A stretch of 64,000 bases of DNA from Adiantum capillus-veneris (Eukaryota; Streptophyta; Polypodiopsida; Polypodiales; Pteridaceae). Shown here one piece after another: positions 46,513-57,400 of the stretch. The DNA is taken from assembly GCA_014529385.2 (NCBI GenBank), contig CM043944.1, positions 60,275,268 through 60,339,267 of the forward strand. The letters run 5' to 3'. The translations under genes were made by a program, and so were the position numbers. The first letter of the stretch is position 1. Every line of letters starts with the position of its first letter. The notes below the pieces were generated by a model that searched no databases, was not told where the DNA came from, and saw only the letters and a program-made list of their open reading frames with translations.

Positions 46513-49500
46513 ATGACATCTCATCCATCATTAGGGTTTCCCACTCAACTCAGAGCTATGCCACCTACACAAACAGCCAGAAATACTGCAACACCTATAA
46601 CAAGAGGGTTGAGACAAGACCATAAGGCTTATCAATCATATCAAGCCAAACCTCAAGGCATGGCTCATGGATATTTGTCAAGTGATCATATAGCTCACTG
46701 GAAGCCAAACCAATCAACTAAAATGCGGGCGTTTGGAAGAGCAAAAGGGGAAATTGCTGGAGACTTAGAGGAGAAGCGTCCTCTAATCAACAAACCCAAT
46801 GTGAGGTTCATGAAAACCAATGAAGCCACGAGAGTTCTAACGGATTACAGTTATGATGGCCTTTATAGGTTACCTATTCGGGATCAAAACAAATTCTATA
46901 GATGTTTAAATTCCACCATTGAAGAGTTGACAGACTACAAGAACCTGTATGCCTTCACATACATAGATGACGAGGGAGTGCAAGTTCTAATGGTAGATAA
47001 GTATGGACGAGAGTACAAACTTATCAGCCCAATTGAGCTAGAAAGATATACATACATGGGTACTCCAATCTCTGCTTACTACGTTCAACCGAGTGTAAGC
47101 GTACCAGGGTTTTTTGAGACTGATTTGTCAGAAGCTAACATTGAAACTATGAAATCGAATGGACCTCAAACATCCAAAATAGTTATTCATGGGAGTGTAG
47201 CTCCTACCTCATTGAGTGGAACCAAGAGACCACCAATTAGACTTACAAATCCTTTAACATTTCCAAAACATGTCTCAAAGGGGATTCCACCAGGAGTTTC
47301 TCCAAGACGAGAACAAGGAACGAGGGATGTCTTTGTGAGAGACCCCAACATGCTAAGATACATGGTTGAACCAGAACCAATGAGACCATATCAAATGGCC
47401 AAATGTGTCAAGAAGAAGTATGATGGGTTAAGGGATCCATAAGTTCATGCATCCTTGTTCAAGCAAGTGTTAAGAACCGAACAAGTATTTTATTTTCATA
47501 CACAGTATGAGGGATTTGGCTTAATCTTGGAAGGGATAGCATTGAATTGGTTCCAGCCGTTGGACAAAAATGCTTTCTCAAACGTTGAACAATTGTTGCA
47601 AGAATTTGTTGTGGAGTTCTCTAAAAGGGGAATCAAGCATAACACAGTGTCCCAAATCTATGCATTCAAGCAAAAAGAAGATGAGAGAGTGAAGGAAGCA
47701 TCCCTATGCTTCAAACAATATATAGAGAGATGTTCGGAACGCGAGTTACCACAGGATGAAATATTGTCAATTCTCTTCATAGAGGGTTTGAAAAATGAAA
47801 CTCTCAAGAAAGATTTGCACTTAAAAGGATGTACTTCCTTTGAACAAGTCACGAGAGAAGCGTTATGGGTTGACAATTGTAAAGCCTATGGCGAGGAAAT
47901 TGGTGATACAAAGATCACTATGGATAATGGTCCTTTAGCATCTGGTGAAAGCAACACAAGGCAAGTGGTTATGTCTCAATTAATGACCAACCTAAATGAG
48001 CTAGAAGCGCAAGTAGCACAACGAATAAAATGGTGTGCCATTGAGCAAAAATGGACCAATCATGAGATGAGTGAGTGCTACTATAATCAAACCTACACGA
48101 GGGGGATACTATTTGGACATCAAATAGAAAAACAAATGCCATTACCAAATCATCCATTATTTCAAAATAGGGTTGTATAAAGGGCTTTACAAGGAGCTGA
48201 GGTATCACAACCTAGGCTAGGGAAAGAACCTATGAGAAAACTCTATTCATTGAATGAGGACACTCTGCTGTTCATAGCCAATGAAGAGCGTAGACCAGAG
48301 ACCATTCTGGCTAAGCAAGAACAACCATCAAATTTGCCACTAGTGACTCAACAAGATGGACCATGCTACAAGTGTGGAGGTAATCATTGGGCCAAGAATT
48401 GTTCTCGTGTAGAGATAATTGGATATTGTTTGGAGTGTGCCATTACACACGTTGTTCCAAATTGTCCAAAACACCCAAACAAATAGGGGAAAACAACAAT
48501 GAATGTTGTGGGAGTGTTACCTTCTCCAAGTGGATCAGAGGCAGAACCCAAAATTCCTATGAAGGTAGTGACGAGAGCCCAAGAAAATGAAAATGCTAAG
48601 GACCAAGCTAATGAGGAGAAAGATCAACAACCCAAACAAGGGGAGACAACTAGTGTGTCAGTGAGGGCTGGGAGAAAATCTTGGAAAGCCAAAAGCGACA
48701 AAATATAAGCAAAAACAAATACAAATCAAACTGCACTACAAACAAAATTACAAGAGACAAAGGAGTAGTTAAAACAAGAACGAGAAAACAAAACAGTGGT
48801 GAGCGATAAGAAACCAAGGAAGGCATCTTCCGGAGGATCTGTGTTGGTAGACAAAGTCCTAGAGCCATTAGATGCTGCACTGGAAGCATATGAGGCTAGA
48901 TTGAAACCCAAACAAACCCTAGAGTAACGAGGGATGAAATATCCTCATGCTGAGGTAGAGACTGAGAGGTTGAAAATGTGTAAGGAATTAGTAAAAACTG
49001 CACAGGCAATGATGGAGCCTGAAGCACCAATTCCACCTTCAGAAACAAAACCAAAAAGTGTTGGATTTGAAATGCCTAAGGCAAAGGTTGTTGAAACATT
49101 AACTCAAAGAAACATTGAGCTAGAATCACAAAAGGATTTGCAAGCAAAGACTGCAACACAAGAAACCAACAACCTAGAAATTCAACTAGATGATCAAGTA
49201 GTGGCCAACACCATTAATGATGCAAGGTCAAGATCACAATTTATGGCACCTATCCCAGAGATAGATGAGCCATGGCCAAATGAATTGTGGGAAGCAATTA
49301 GAAGTGCAAAAGATGGAAGTGCGACCTTCTAATCTGCACCCATAACTAAGGTCAATACAGGGCATGAATTCTATTGGCGAGACATTCAATCTCTAAATGG
49401 AGATGTAGGGATGGAAGTTTCAATTGAAAGAAAACCAGATTCCTTGAAGATCTTACCCTCATACATAGGAGAACACGAGGCAGAATCAGAGACTAGAGTG

Positions 49501-51132
49501 GTGCCATCTCAGAGGAAATCCATATCCAAGATGATGGATACAAAGAGTATGCAAGAGTTGATGTCAACTCCAATACAGTGCACCATTACTCCATCTGAAC
49601 TGCTTACGATTAGACCACATATATGGGATGAAGTAGGCAACAATTTGGGGAAGATGGGATTAAAGATACCTCTTCAAGAGCTACCCTCAAATGAAAAATC
49701 AAACAAAACTCAACAAGAAAGTGTAAACGCTAAACCTGTGCCAATAAACAAGGTGGGGGAATATTGCGAAGGAGAAGAAGGTAACACCACCTTACCTGTG
49801 GAACAAAAAGGAGTTAAAACATTGGCTATACTTGATAGTGGGGCTGGAGTAGCCGTATCCACAAAAGACATTTGGGGAAAATGGGGTAGACCAGCGCTTA
49901 GGAAAACTAGAATGAAGCTGCAACTTGCAGATGGATACACGGAAAAAACTTTGGGTATATTAGAGCAAATTGTTGTGACTTCTTGTGGAATTGAATATGA
50001 ACATACATTTGCAATAGTAGATTTTGGAAAAAGGAACAATTTTGATATCATTGTAGGAAGACCTTTCATGCGTCAACTTAAGATGGTTCAAGATTGGGGC
50101 TATGACTATATCTACTTGAGACATAAAAAGATCACCACAAAAATAAGCATAGAAGACCATAGCTATAGAGATGTGAATAGAACTCCTTTAGAAGAAATTG
50201 ACTCTACTATAGCCAATGGGAAAGAGATACCTGCGTGGCTACAAACCAAACAAGAACTTTGGATGTGTGGTGCTTCGAAGTGTGGAAGCTCAGTGAAGGA
50301 GGGTTGCATCCTAGAAAGATCAATGGATGATGAAGCTTACATACTGGAACCCTTTTCAGAGGAGTTATTTGAACCCTTTGGATGGACTCAAATATTGGAA
50401 ACCTTGGATGTGTGTGTAAATTAGCTAACTCCAATCAAGTTTTGTGATGAAGGAGGCTACGACCTAGTTTCATGTTTTATGTTGAAAGTGTTGAAGGAAG
50501 CTAATGAAGTTTATGAGTGTGAAAGCAGAAAAAGTGAGACAGATAGCTACATCCTGGAGCATGAGGCAAAATTGGAAACGAAGGAAGCAGAGCAACCACA
50601 AGAATATGTCATTATTGACATACCTGAGGAAACAACAAGAGCTGTTTCAAAGAAGCCGACTCCAGAAAAAGTGAAAATTAAAGTAGATGAAAGCGGAGAA
50701 AAGCTTCCAAGTTCAACAAAAAATCTTCAACAAATGCAAGATCAAAAGAAGAACAGGGAGAAGGAAGAAGATGGACTATCTCCTACGATTATCAAATTCA
50801 ATTTATGCGGACAAACAGGGCTCAAGGTTACATGTTCGGCCGCAATAGATCCACAAGCAACAAAGAATCTAATGACTTATGGAACGTGGATCATGATGGG
50901 AAAGCCACCAATCAATGAGCTAGAAGAAACAGTTTACACAAGTTCAAAAATGCCGATTCCTAGATTTGGAGTGACAGAAGCTGTACTCAAATTGAGTACC
51001 GGGGAGTATAAAGATACTTTCCACATAATCAACTCCCATCATATCAAAGAGAGTCTGGTCCTCACAAAAAGCTGGAGGAACATCTTTTTTCGACAACAAT
51101 CAAAAGCTTCAACAACAACGGTAAGACTCCAT
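46513..51132 (+). pseudogene. Gag-protease region, family I copy B (one frame, stops only)
   Basis: All coding segments from ATG 46513 to the insertion at 51133 lie in the same frame. It is broken only by about eight stops (TAA 47440, TAA 48178, TAG 48484, TAA 48706, stops near 48765 and 48926, TAA 49330, TAG 50422). Order: N-terminal domain (YIDDEGVQVLMVDKYGREYK), capsid (YEGFGLILEGIALNWFQ), zinc knuckle CYKCGGNHWAKNC near 48364 with a second Cys cluster, a Gln/Glu-rich linker, and retropepsin (TLAILDSGAGVAVSTK, near 49820; FDIIVGRPFM near 50042). A further protease-like stretch (50800-51090) follows. RT is absent because the 51-62 kb element interrupts here. Confidence 0.85.
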
Positions 51133-53798
51133 TGATAGCCATTTTTCGGCTCTCCATAATTGCTATACTAAGTTACTCCACCCTACCAAAATCACCCAAA
51201 CACTATGGCTATCCCTACCATTTCACTGCAAATAGGCGTGTGTGAGTTAGGGGGCTTTTCCTATATTTTCTTAAAAAACCCTCAGCTAGCTAGTCACTGG
51301 GCTAGGTGAGCCAAAAAAAATAGAAAAAATAAAAAATAAAAGTATATTATGGCCTCTTTGTGTGTAAATATTTCATTGTATATATGGCCTAAATATAGGG
51401 ATTTTTTATAATTATTTTGGTATTTTATTTAAATATTTCTACTTAGGTGTGTGTTTTATTAAACCTATGTACACCTTCTTTCATCCTCTTACACCATAAT
51501 TATATTTTTTGCCAATATGTACATACTCTAACCTCATATTTTTCCTTTATACAAATCACTCCCACATTTTCACCCTCACCCTCGTGAAAACAAAAAATTG
51601 ATTTCTACTCATTGGTTACTTTTATTATATTATTTACTTGCATACCTTTTCCTCTTTCACCCAAAATAATTCAAGGAGGGATCATATCATATGATTCCAA
51701 TATCTTTCCATATCCATAACTCCTCCATATTTTTATTATTATTTTTACTCATTATTCTAACACCATGTGCTCATTGAGCTAAAGTCCATGAATAGTCCAT
51801 ACACTAGTCCCACCATGTATATATTTCTTTATTCACCAATAATCCTCCTCCATGCATGTGTCAAGGGCAACTTGGATGCTTTGTATTATGATATGACAAA
51901 GGAGGGGCTCACTCTTGGATGCATTGTACAAATTCAACAAAGGAGGGGTCCACTAAAAGACTTTTGCAAGCATAAAAACAGGCTTTTTGGTGAGAATTTT
52001 GGCACCTATCGCCACTCCGAATTTGGAGCAGTGGTCAAAAGAGAAAATGTAGCCCACGCTTTGAATAATCACCTCAAATTTTTTCATGATTTTTGGAGCT
52101 ACCAGCGGTGAGCTATGATTTTTTGAGTGGACCCCAGTCTGCCCACTTTTTTCACAAGTAGCCCCTAGTCTTCTCTCACCTCTTTCCACACTTCTACACA
52201 CACACACACACACATTTCTCTCAATCCCTCACTCAAACCTGCACCTTCAATGGTTTCTCTCACCTTCTTCACCATTAACCTCCCCACTTACTCCCATAGC
52301 TCTCATATGAGCTCTCCATGTACATACACCATCTCTATGCCTCTCTCTATTATCTCCAAAGTACAATTCCATCTTACTCCTTATATATATACATAAATTC
52401 AGCATGTGTACCATGCTTAACCTCTGCAAATCAAAAGATCTCATCAACGGAATTACCATTTTCATCACGATGATCAACCTTGGCAGCGGCGGCGTAAAGA
52501 AGCGAAGAAGAAGAAGAAGACCAGCGGTCATTTTTTCCACAATCTACACAAGGGTGAGTTCAAGCTTCTTCAAAGCTTCACCATCTCAATGATTCTCTTT
52601 TAATTCACCCCTCTTCCTTCATCAAATCAAATCACTCTACCCATTGTAAATGTAACATTAACTTTCTAGTGATTACTAACGACTAACATGCTAACACAAA
52701 ATAGCATTGACCTAACCATAAAAGACACCTCACCTCAAGACATGTGTATAGTAACACACACTCTCTCTCTCTTTCTCTCTCCTTACTGACTTTCACCTTA
52801 TTTACCATCAATAATGCTCTCCTTTGAGCCCACACCCATGACTCAAGCAGACAAAGAAGGCCCGCAATGTTTTGATATTCAAAAAATTCATAATCCTGAT
52901 TTGTTAGCTTGTAAATTAGGATTTCCAATAATCTTTATGAGGGGTCTCCAACCTATAAATAGGCCCCTCTCCTTCTTGTAAAACAACCTCCAACATCTCA
53001 CATAGCACCCCAACACTCTATGCGTGAGGAGAGACTTAGGTGTAGCAACCACTTGTGAGCTTCACTCTTGGTGTGAGAGAAGCCTTCAAGCTACACATTG
53101 CAAGTGAGAGAGCGTGAGTTCCACAAATCTCAAAACCACTATTTTACATGCTCCTTCATCATCAATAAATTGAGGTTTGGTGCATCAAAGGCGTGATTCG
53201 ACGTTTAAATCTTCGTCCTTCCATTTGTGCAATACGGTTTGGTAAATTCAAGGTGACTTGTGTATTTTGAGTTTTATCGGTTGATCTTGATTTGAGAAAG
53301 TGTTTTAGTGTGTTTTCCATTGCCAGTTTTGTGTCCATTGTAAGAGGGTATTGTGGTGAGAGCTCTCCCACACCCTAAGACAGTGTGTGTGTGTTTTGGC
53401 AATGATTAGCAATCACTAAGCATTGAGTGAGTTTTGTACAAGTTCTACGATAGCATCATAACGAACCATCTCCATTTGCAAGTCACAAATAAGGTATTAC
53501 GCAAGATCCTTCCCTCTCTCTCTTCCCTTGCTCTAGCTCTCTCTGGTCCATTTCATGTGTGTCTTGGTGTGAGGTTGTTTGTGTGTGTTGTGTGGTGCAT
53601 CTTCTTGGTTGTGCAAAAATCTCTCTTGCGTCCTAGTTCGCATACCATAACTAGGTGGTGCCCCTATCTTGTTTTGGTTTGGCTGTGGGTTTGTTGTTGT
53701 GTTGTGCTTGTGGTTGCCCCAGCCCCAATTGAGCAGCACGGGAGCCTTGAGGGGTGTTTAGAGGTCGCCTCTCTTGTTGCCCGCCCCGGACCGCCTCA
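51133..53798 (+). repeat. 5' LTR, 2666 bp
   Basis: TGATAGCC...CCGCCTCA. TATAAATA at 52954-52961 marks the promoter, with a (CA)n run near 52200. A GA/CT-rich stretch precedes the end. Confidence 0.96.
52954..52961 (+). promoter_or_regulatory. LTR TATA box
   Basis: TATAAATAGG in the 5' LTR; the same bases in the 3' LTR are at 61543-61550. RNA would start a few tens of bases downstream, giving an R-U5 of roughly 800 bases. Confidence 0.7.
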
Positions 53799-53802
53799 AT
53801 TT

Positions 53803-53820
53803 TGGTGCCCCCACGGAGGA
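53803..53820 (+). promoter_or_regulatory. Primer binding site of the complete element
   Basis: TGGTGCCCCCACGGAGGA, four bases after the LTR end. Its complement ends TGGGGGC-A-CCA preceded by CTCCG, which fits a tRNA acceptor stem, discriminator A and T-stem with the invariant C61. I cannot name the tRNA. Confidence 0.85.
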
Positions 53821-53873
53821 CGGCTTGTGTATTTTTGTGTAGAATCAACCTTTACCATAGTCAAGTAGTTTGC

Positions 53874-54086
53874 ATGAATCACGAAGCTTTGTATGATCCC
53901 TTCATTCCCATTGCAAGGCAAAAGGTACACATAATTGTTAGTACTAAGTTGCAATTTCAGCGAGTAATTCGTAGGATTTTAGGTCCTCTTAGGTTGGCCG
54001 AGATAAACGCTTCAGTAAACCCTTTTATTTTGCTTCTGATTAGGTACGACCTTAGTTTGGACGTCTATATTTTTGTTTTGTTTTGA
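53874..54086 (+). CDS. Pre-gag mini-ORF a, 70 aa
   Basis: Starts MNHEALYDPFIPIARQ and ends LDVYIFVLF. It is a diverged paralogue of the ORF that follows: shared (V/I)(H/N)I.(V/I)S.K..FQ, G..R(L/V).EI.AS.NP.IL.LI.Y..S.DV.IF.L. The open frame extends upstream of this ATG into the LTR; I chose this ATG because the similarity starts here. No known domain. It is the first ORF of the predicted RNA after the primer site. Confidence 0.5.
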   Translation: MNHEALYDPFIPIARQKVHIIVSTKLQFQRVIRRILGPLRLAEINASVNPFILLLIRYDLSLDVYIFVLF

Positions 54087-54107
54087 GTATTAGGTCATGC
54101 ATAGACA

Positions 54108-54326
54108 ATGGATAATGGCCCAGGAATAGAGGTTTTCCCCTTCCATTTCACTCCACACATTAGAATAAACATTGCAATTAGTAGAAAAATCCATTTTCAA
54201 CAACGTATGGTATTCATGTTTGGTGCCCAAAGAGTAGGAGAAATTCTCGCATCACCAAACCCTGTCATTCTACCTCTTATTGATTATCATAGGTCATTTG
54301 ATGTGAATATTTTTATTTTGTTGTAG
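54108..54326 (+). CDS. Pre-gag mini-ORF b, 72 aa
   Basis: MDNGPGIEVFPFHFTPHI at the start, then ISRKIHFQQRMVFMFGAQR, PVILPLIDY and FDVNIFILL, stop. It begins 21 bases after mini-ORF a stops and ends 84 bases before the Gag ATG. It is closest to the 71-residue ORF of family II copy 1 (20849). No Cys/His cluster, no membrane helix, regular hydrophobic alternation. Translation of Gag downstream would need reinitiation, leaky scanning or an internal entry site, which gives this pair a possible regulatory role; that is inference. Confidence 0.6.
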   Translation: MDNGPGIEVFPFHFTPHIRINIAISRKIHFQQRMVFMFGAQRVGEILASPNPVILPLIDYHRSFDVNIFILL

Positions 54327-54410
54327 GATAGATTGCAATTTAGAAAATATTATTGTGTAAATCTTTTAAAGAAAGAAAAAACAAAAACGCGTCACTTTGA
54401 AATTAATTCA

Positions 54411-57400
54411 ATGGAGAGCCAACGCCAAATGTCTGGATATCCTCTTTTCTTTGGAGAGCCTGGAGAGGATGCAGAATTATTTCTAGCGAATTTCAAGATG
54501 TCTTGCCGTATCAAGAGGATAGTAACTGATCAAGAACGTGTAGAAATGTTTGAGGTGGTCCTTAGGAAAGATGCTAGTACTTGGTTTGACTCTTTGCCTG
54601 AGGAAGTTAAGGGGAATTACACAGAAGTTTTGAATCGTTTTAAGAGATACTTCTTTGATCCCCAAAAAACTCAAAAACTATGGCAAGACATTGTTTCTCA
54701 TAAGCAAAAAGACTTAGATGACTACTACTTGTACAAGCAAGAGTTTCTACGTCTTTGGGCTCTATGGATACGAAATGTTACTAACCCTGGTGATGGTGCA
54801 GAATTTTTAAAGAAGGAGAGGTTCATAGCCGGACTCTTTCCTGACCTTAAGGTAAAAGTTGAGGCGGGTGCACCTGCTACTTTTGATGCAGCTGAAACTA
54901 GGGCTGCTGAGAAGTATAGGAAACTCAAGTGCTTAAGGGGAGAGGTTCCAATAGAAGGTCTGAGACCCAAAGGTAAGTCACAAGCATCAACATCGAGGGA
55001 GATTCCTGAGGTAACGGCGGAAGTAATTGAGAAGTTAAACGAATCTTTAAGCAGCCTGTCAATTCACCTTGCACAAGCTGTAGGTCCAAAGGGACAAGCA
55101 AAGAAGTCTGAAGAGCGAGATCCACGACCTAGGAGAGTCTTGCAATGTTGGAATTGCGGAGAGTCTGGACATGGGATGTATAATTGTCCTTGGCCCCGTG
55201 GGGAGCCAGGGAGGCCTAACTTGAATTACCCAGTGATGAATGCAGGAGAAGGAGCTGGTCAACAACCAAGGCTTCTACAAAGGCCAAATGGACCAAGACC
55301 ACCTCCACAAGGGGTAGAAGGAGTTCCACCTTTGCCAGATCCAAATGTGCATGTGGTAGAGGTGACAAATTCAAATAAGGTTGACATGGAAACCAATGGC
55401 ATTAAGCGTGGCCGACGAAAAGGTAAAGAGAAAGAAGGAGTCACATCACAGAGTGACCATGGACAAGGCAAGAAGGCAAAGGAAACCAAGGAAACCAAGA
55501 GGACTCGACGTCGTATCAACCTCCAAGACTTCCCTCTTGGACATGGTATGGCTCCGTACAACTTGTTGGAAGACATGAGAGGTAAGGGTCCTGATATTTC
55601 ATGGCCTCAATTTCTTGCATTATGTCCACAAGTTAGGAGGGATTTAACAAGGGCAGTTAGCACTAGGAGAAAGGTAAAAGAGAGTGTGCCTGTTGTAAAA
55701 ATTTCACAAGCTGAAATGAATGAGGACATTACACCGGTGCTAGACTGTTACATCAAAGGAAGATTGGTTAGGAAAGGTCTAGTGGATGGGGGTGCACAAA
55801 TTTGCATCATGACAGAGGGACTCATGCAAAAACTAGGCATGCACATCCATGAGACACCGGAAATTAAGGTCAAGATGGAAAACAATAGCAAGGCTAGGTG
55901 CGTAGGCATTTGTAAAAATGTTTTTGTGGAGGCCTTTGGCATTAAGAAGGCAGTGGATTTCTATGTCATGTCTACCAAAGGAAATGGTTACCCATTTATC
56001 CTAGGGAGACCATGGCTAATGAAAATGCGAGCTTTGCAGGATTGGGAAAGTGGGAAATTAATTTGCAGGAATGACAATCATAAGAAGGTTGTCTTTGACA
56101 TGAAGGAGCAACGCCAAGAGGATCTCCATGAAGAATCATCTCAAAGTGAGACGGAAGAAGGTTGGACCGATAGCACTTCAAAAGAAGAAAGTAGCGGCAG
56201 CATTACTGAAGAGGAGTCTTCCATCGAAGTCATGGGGGTAAGGTTTAAGCCAAGCAACCAAGAGACCTCTTGTCAAGGCTTGGAGGAGGTAGGTCCTCAA
56301 GAGAACGAAGGTGAATATCAAGATGAAGGGATGCTGGAAGGTATGCTATCAACAACACTTACAAAGGATGAAAGAGAGGAGTTCAAATGTGTGCTAAGGA
56401 AGTTTCCTAGGCTTTTTTCTAAAGACTACACCGATGTGCGTGGAGTAGATGTTGTTCAACACAAAATTGAGTTGAAGCCAGAGGCCACACCTAAGGCTCA
56501 GAAGCTACGAAGGCTAGGAGTCATCAAGGAGCAGGCTTTACTCAAGGAGGTAAGAAAGCTTCTAGCAGCAGGGTTCATTTATCCAGTGGAGAATTCAGAG
56601 TGGGTCTCTCCTGATGTTGTCACTCCTAAGAAGAACGGAAAGTGGAGGGTGTGTGTGGATTACCGTCCACTCAATGAGGCAACAAAAAGAGATCACTTTC
56701 CCCTCCCATTTCAGGATGAGATACTAAATGAAGTAGCTGGTCATGAGAAGTACACTGTGTGTGATGGCTACTCAGGCTACTTTCAAATAGGTATCGCATT
56801 GGAAGATCAATTGAAAACAACCTTTATCACTCCTTGGGGTTGTTATGCTTTTAGAGTCATGCCATTTGGTCTGACAAATGCTCCTGCAACATTCCAACGT
56901 TTCATGAACATGGTGTTTCAAGCATTCTTTGGAAAGTCAATTAGGGTGTTCATTGATGATTTTTGCATTTATAGCTCAGAATCATTGCATCTACAAAGGG
57001 TAGAAGAAGGTTTAAAGAAGCTCTACGACATGGGAGGTCAACTCAACCCCGACAAGTGCCACATAGGTGAGGATGAAGTGATCTTGCTCGGTCACAAGGT
57101 TTCCTATAAAGGCATTGAGGTGGATCCTTCAAAGGCAAAGGCTCTTATTGAGCTCCCATCACCGAAGAGTCTTAAGGAGGTCATCTCTTTCATTCAGAAG
57201 GTGAAGTATATGTCACGCTTCATTCACTTAGCCTCGGAGTTGCTTCATCCTTTGCAAAAGTTGACACAACAAGTAGAATTTGCATGGTCTGATGAGCTTG
57301 AAGAGTATTTTTGTAACATTAAAGTCATTTTGTCAGAGCTACCAACACTCATGCCTCCTTGTTGGGAGTACACATTCTTTGTTAGCTCTAGTGTTGGAAG

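Noticed and set aside
51767-52111. 114-codon ORF repeated at 60356-60700
   Set aside because: Present twice only because it lies in both LTRs; no coding features, and LTRs of this type are not normally coding here.
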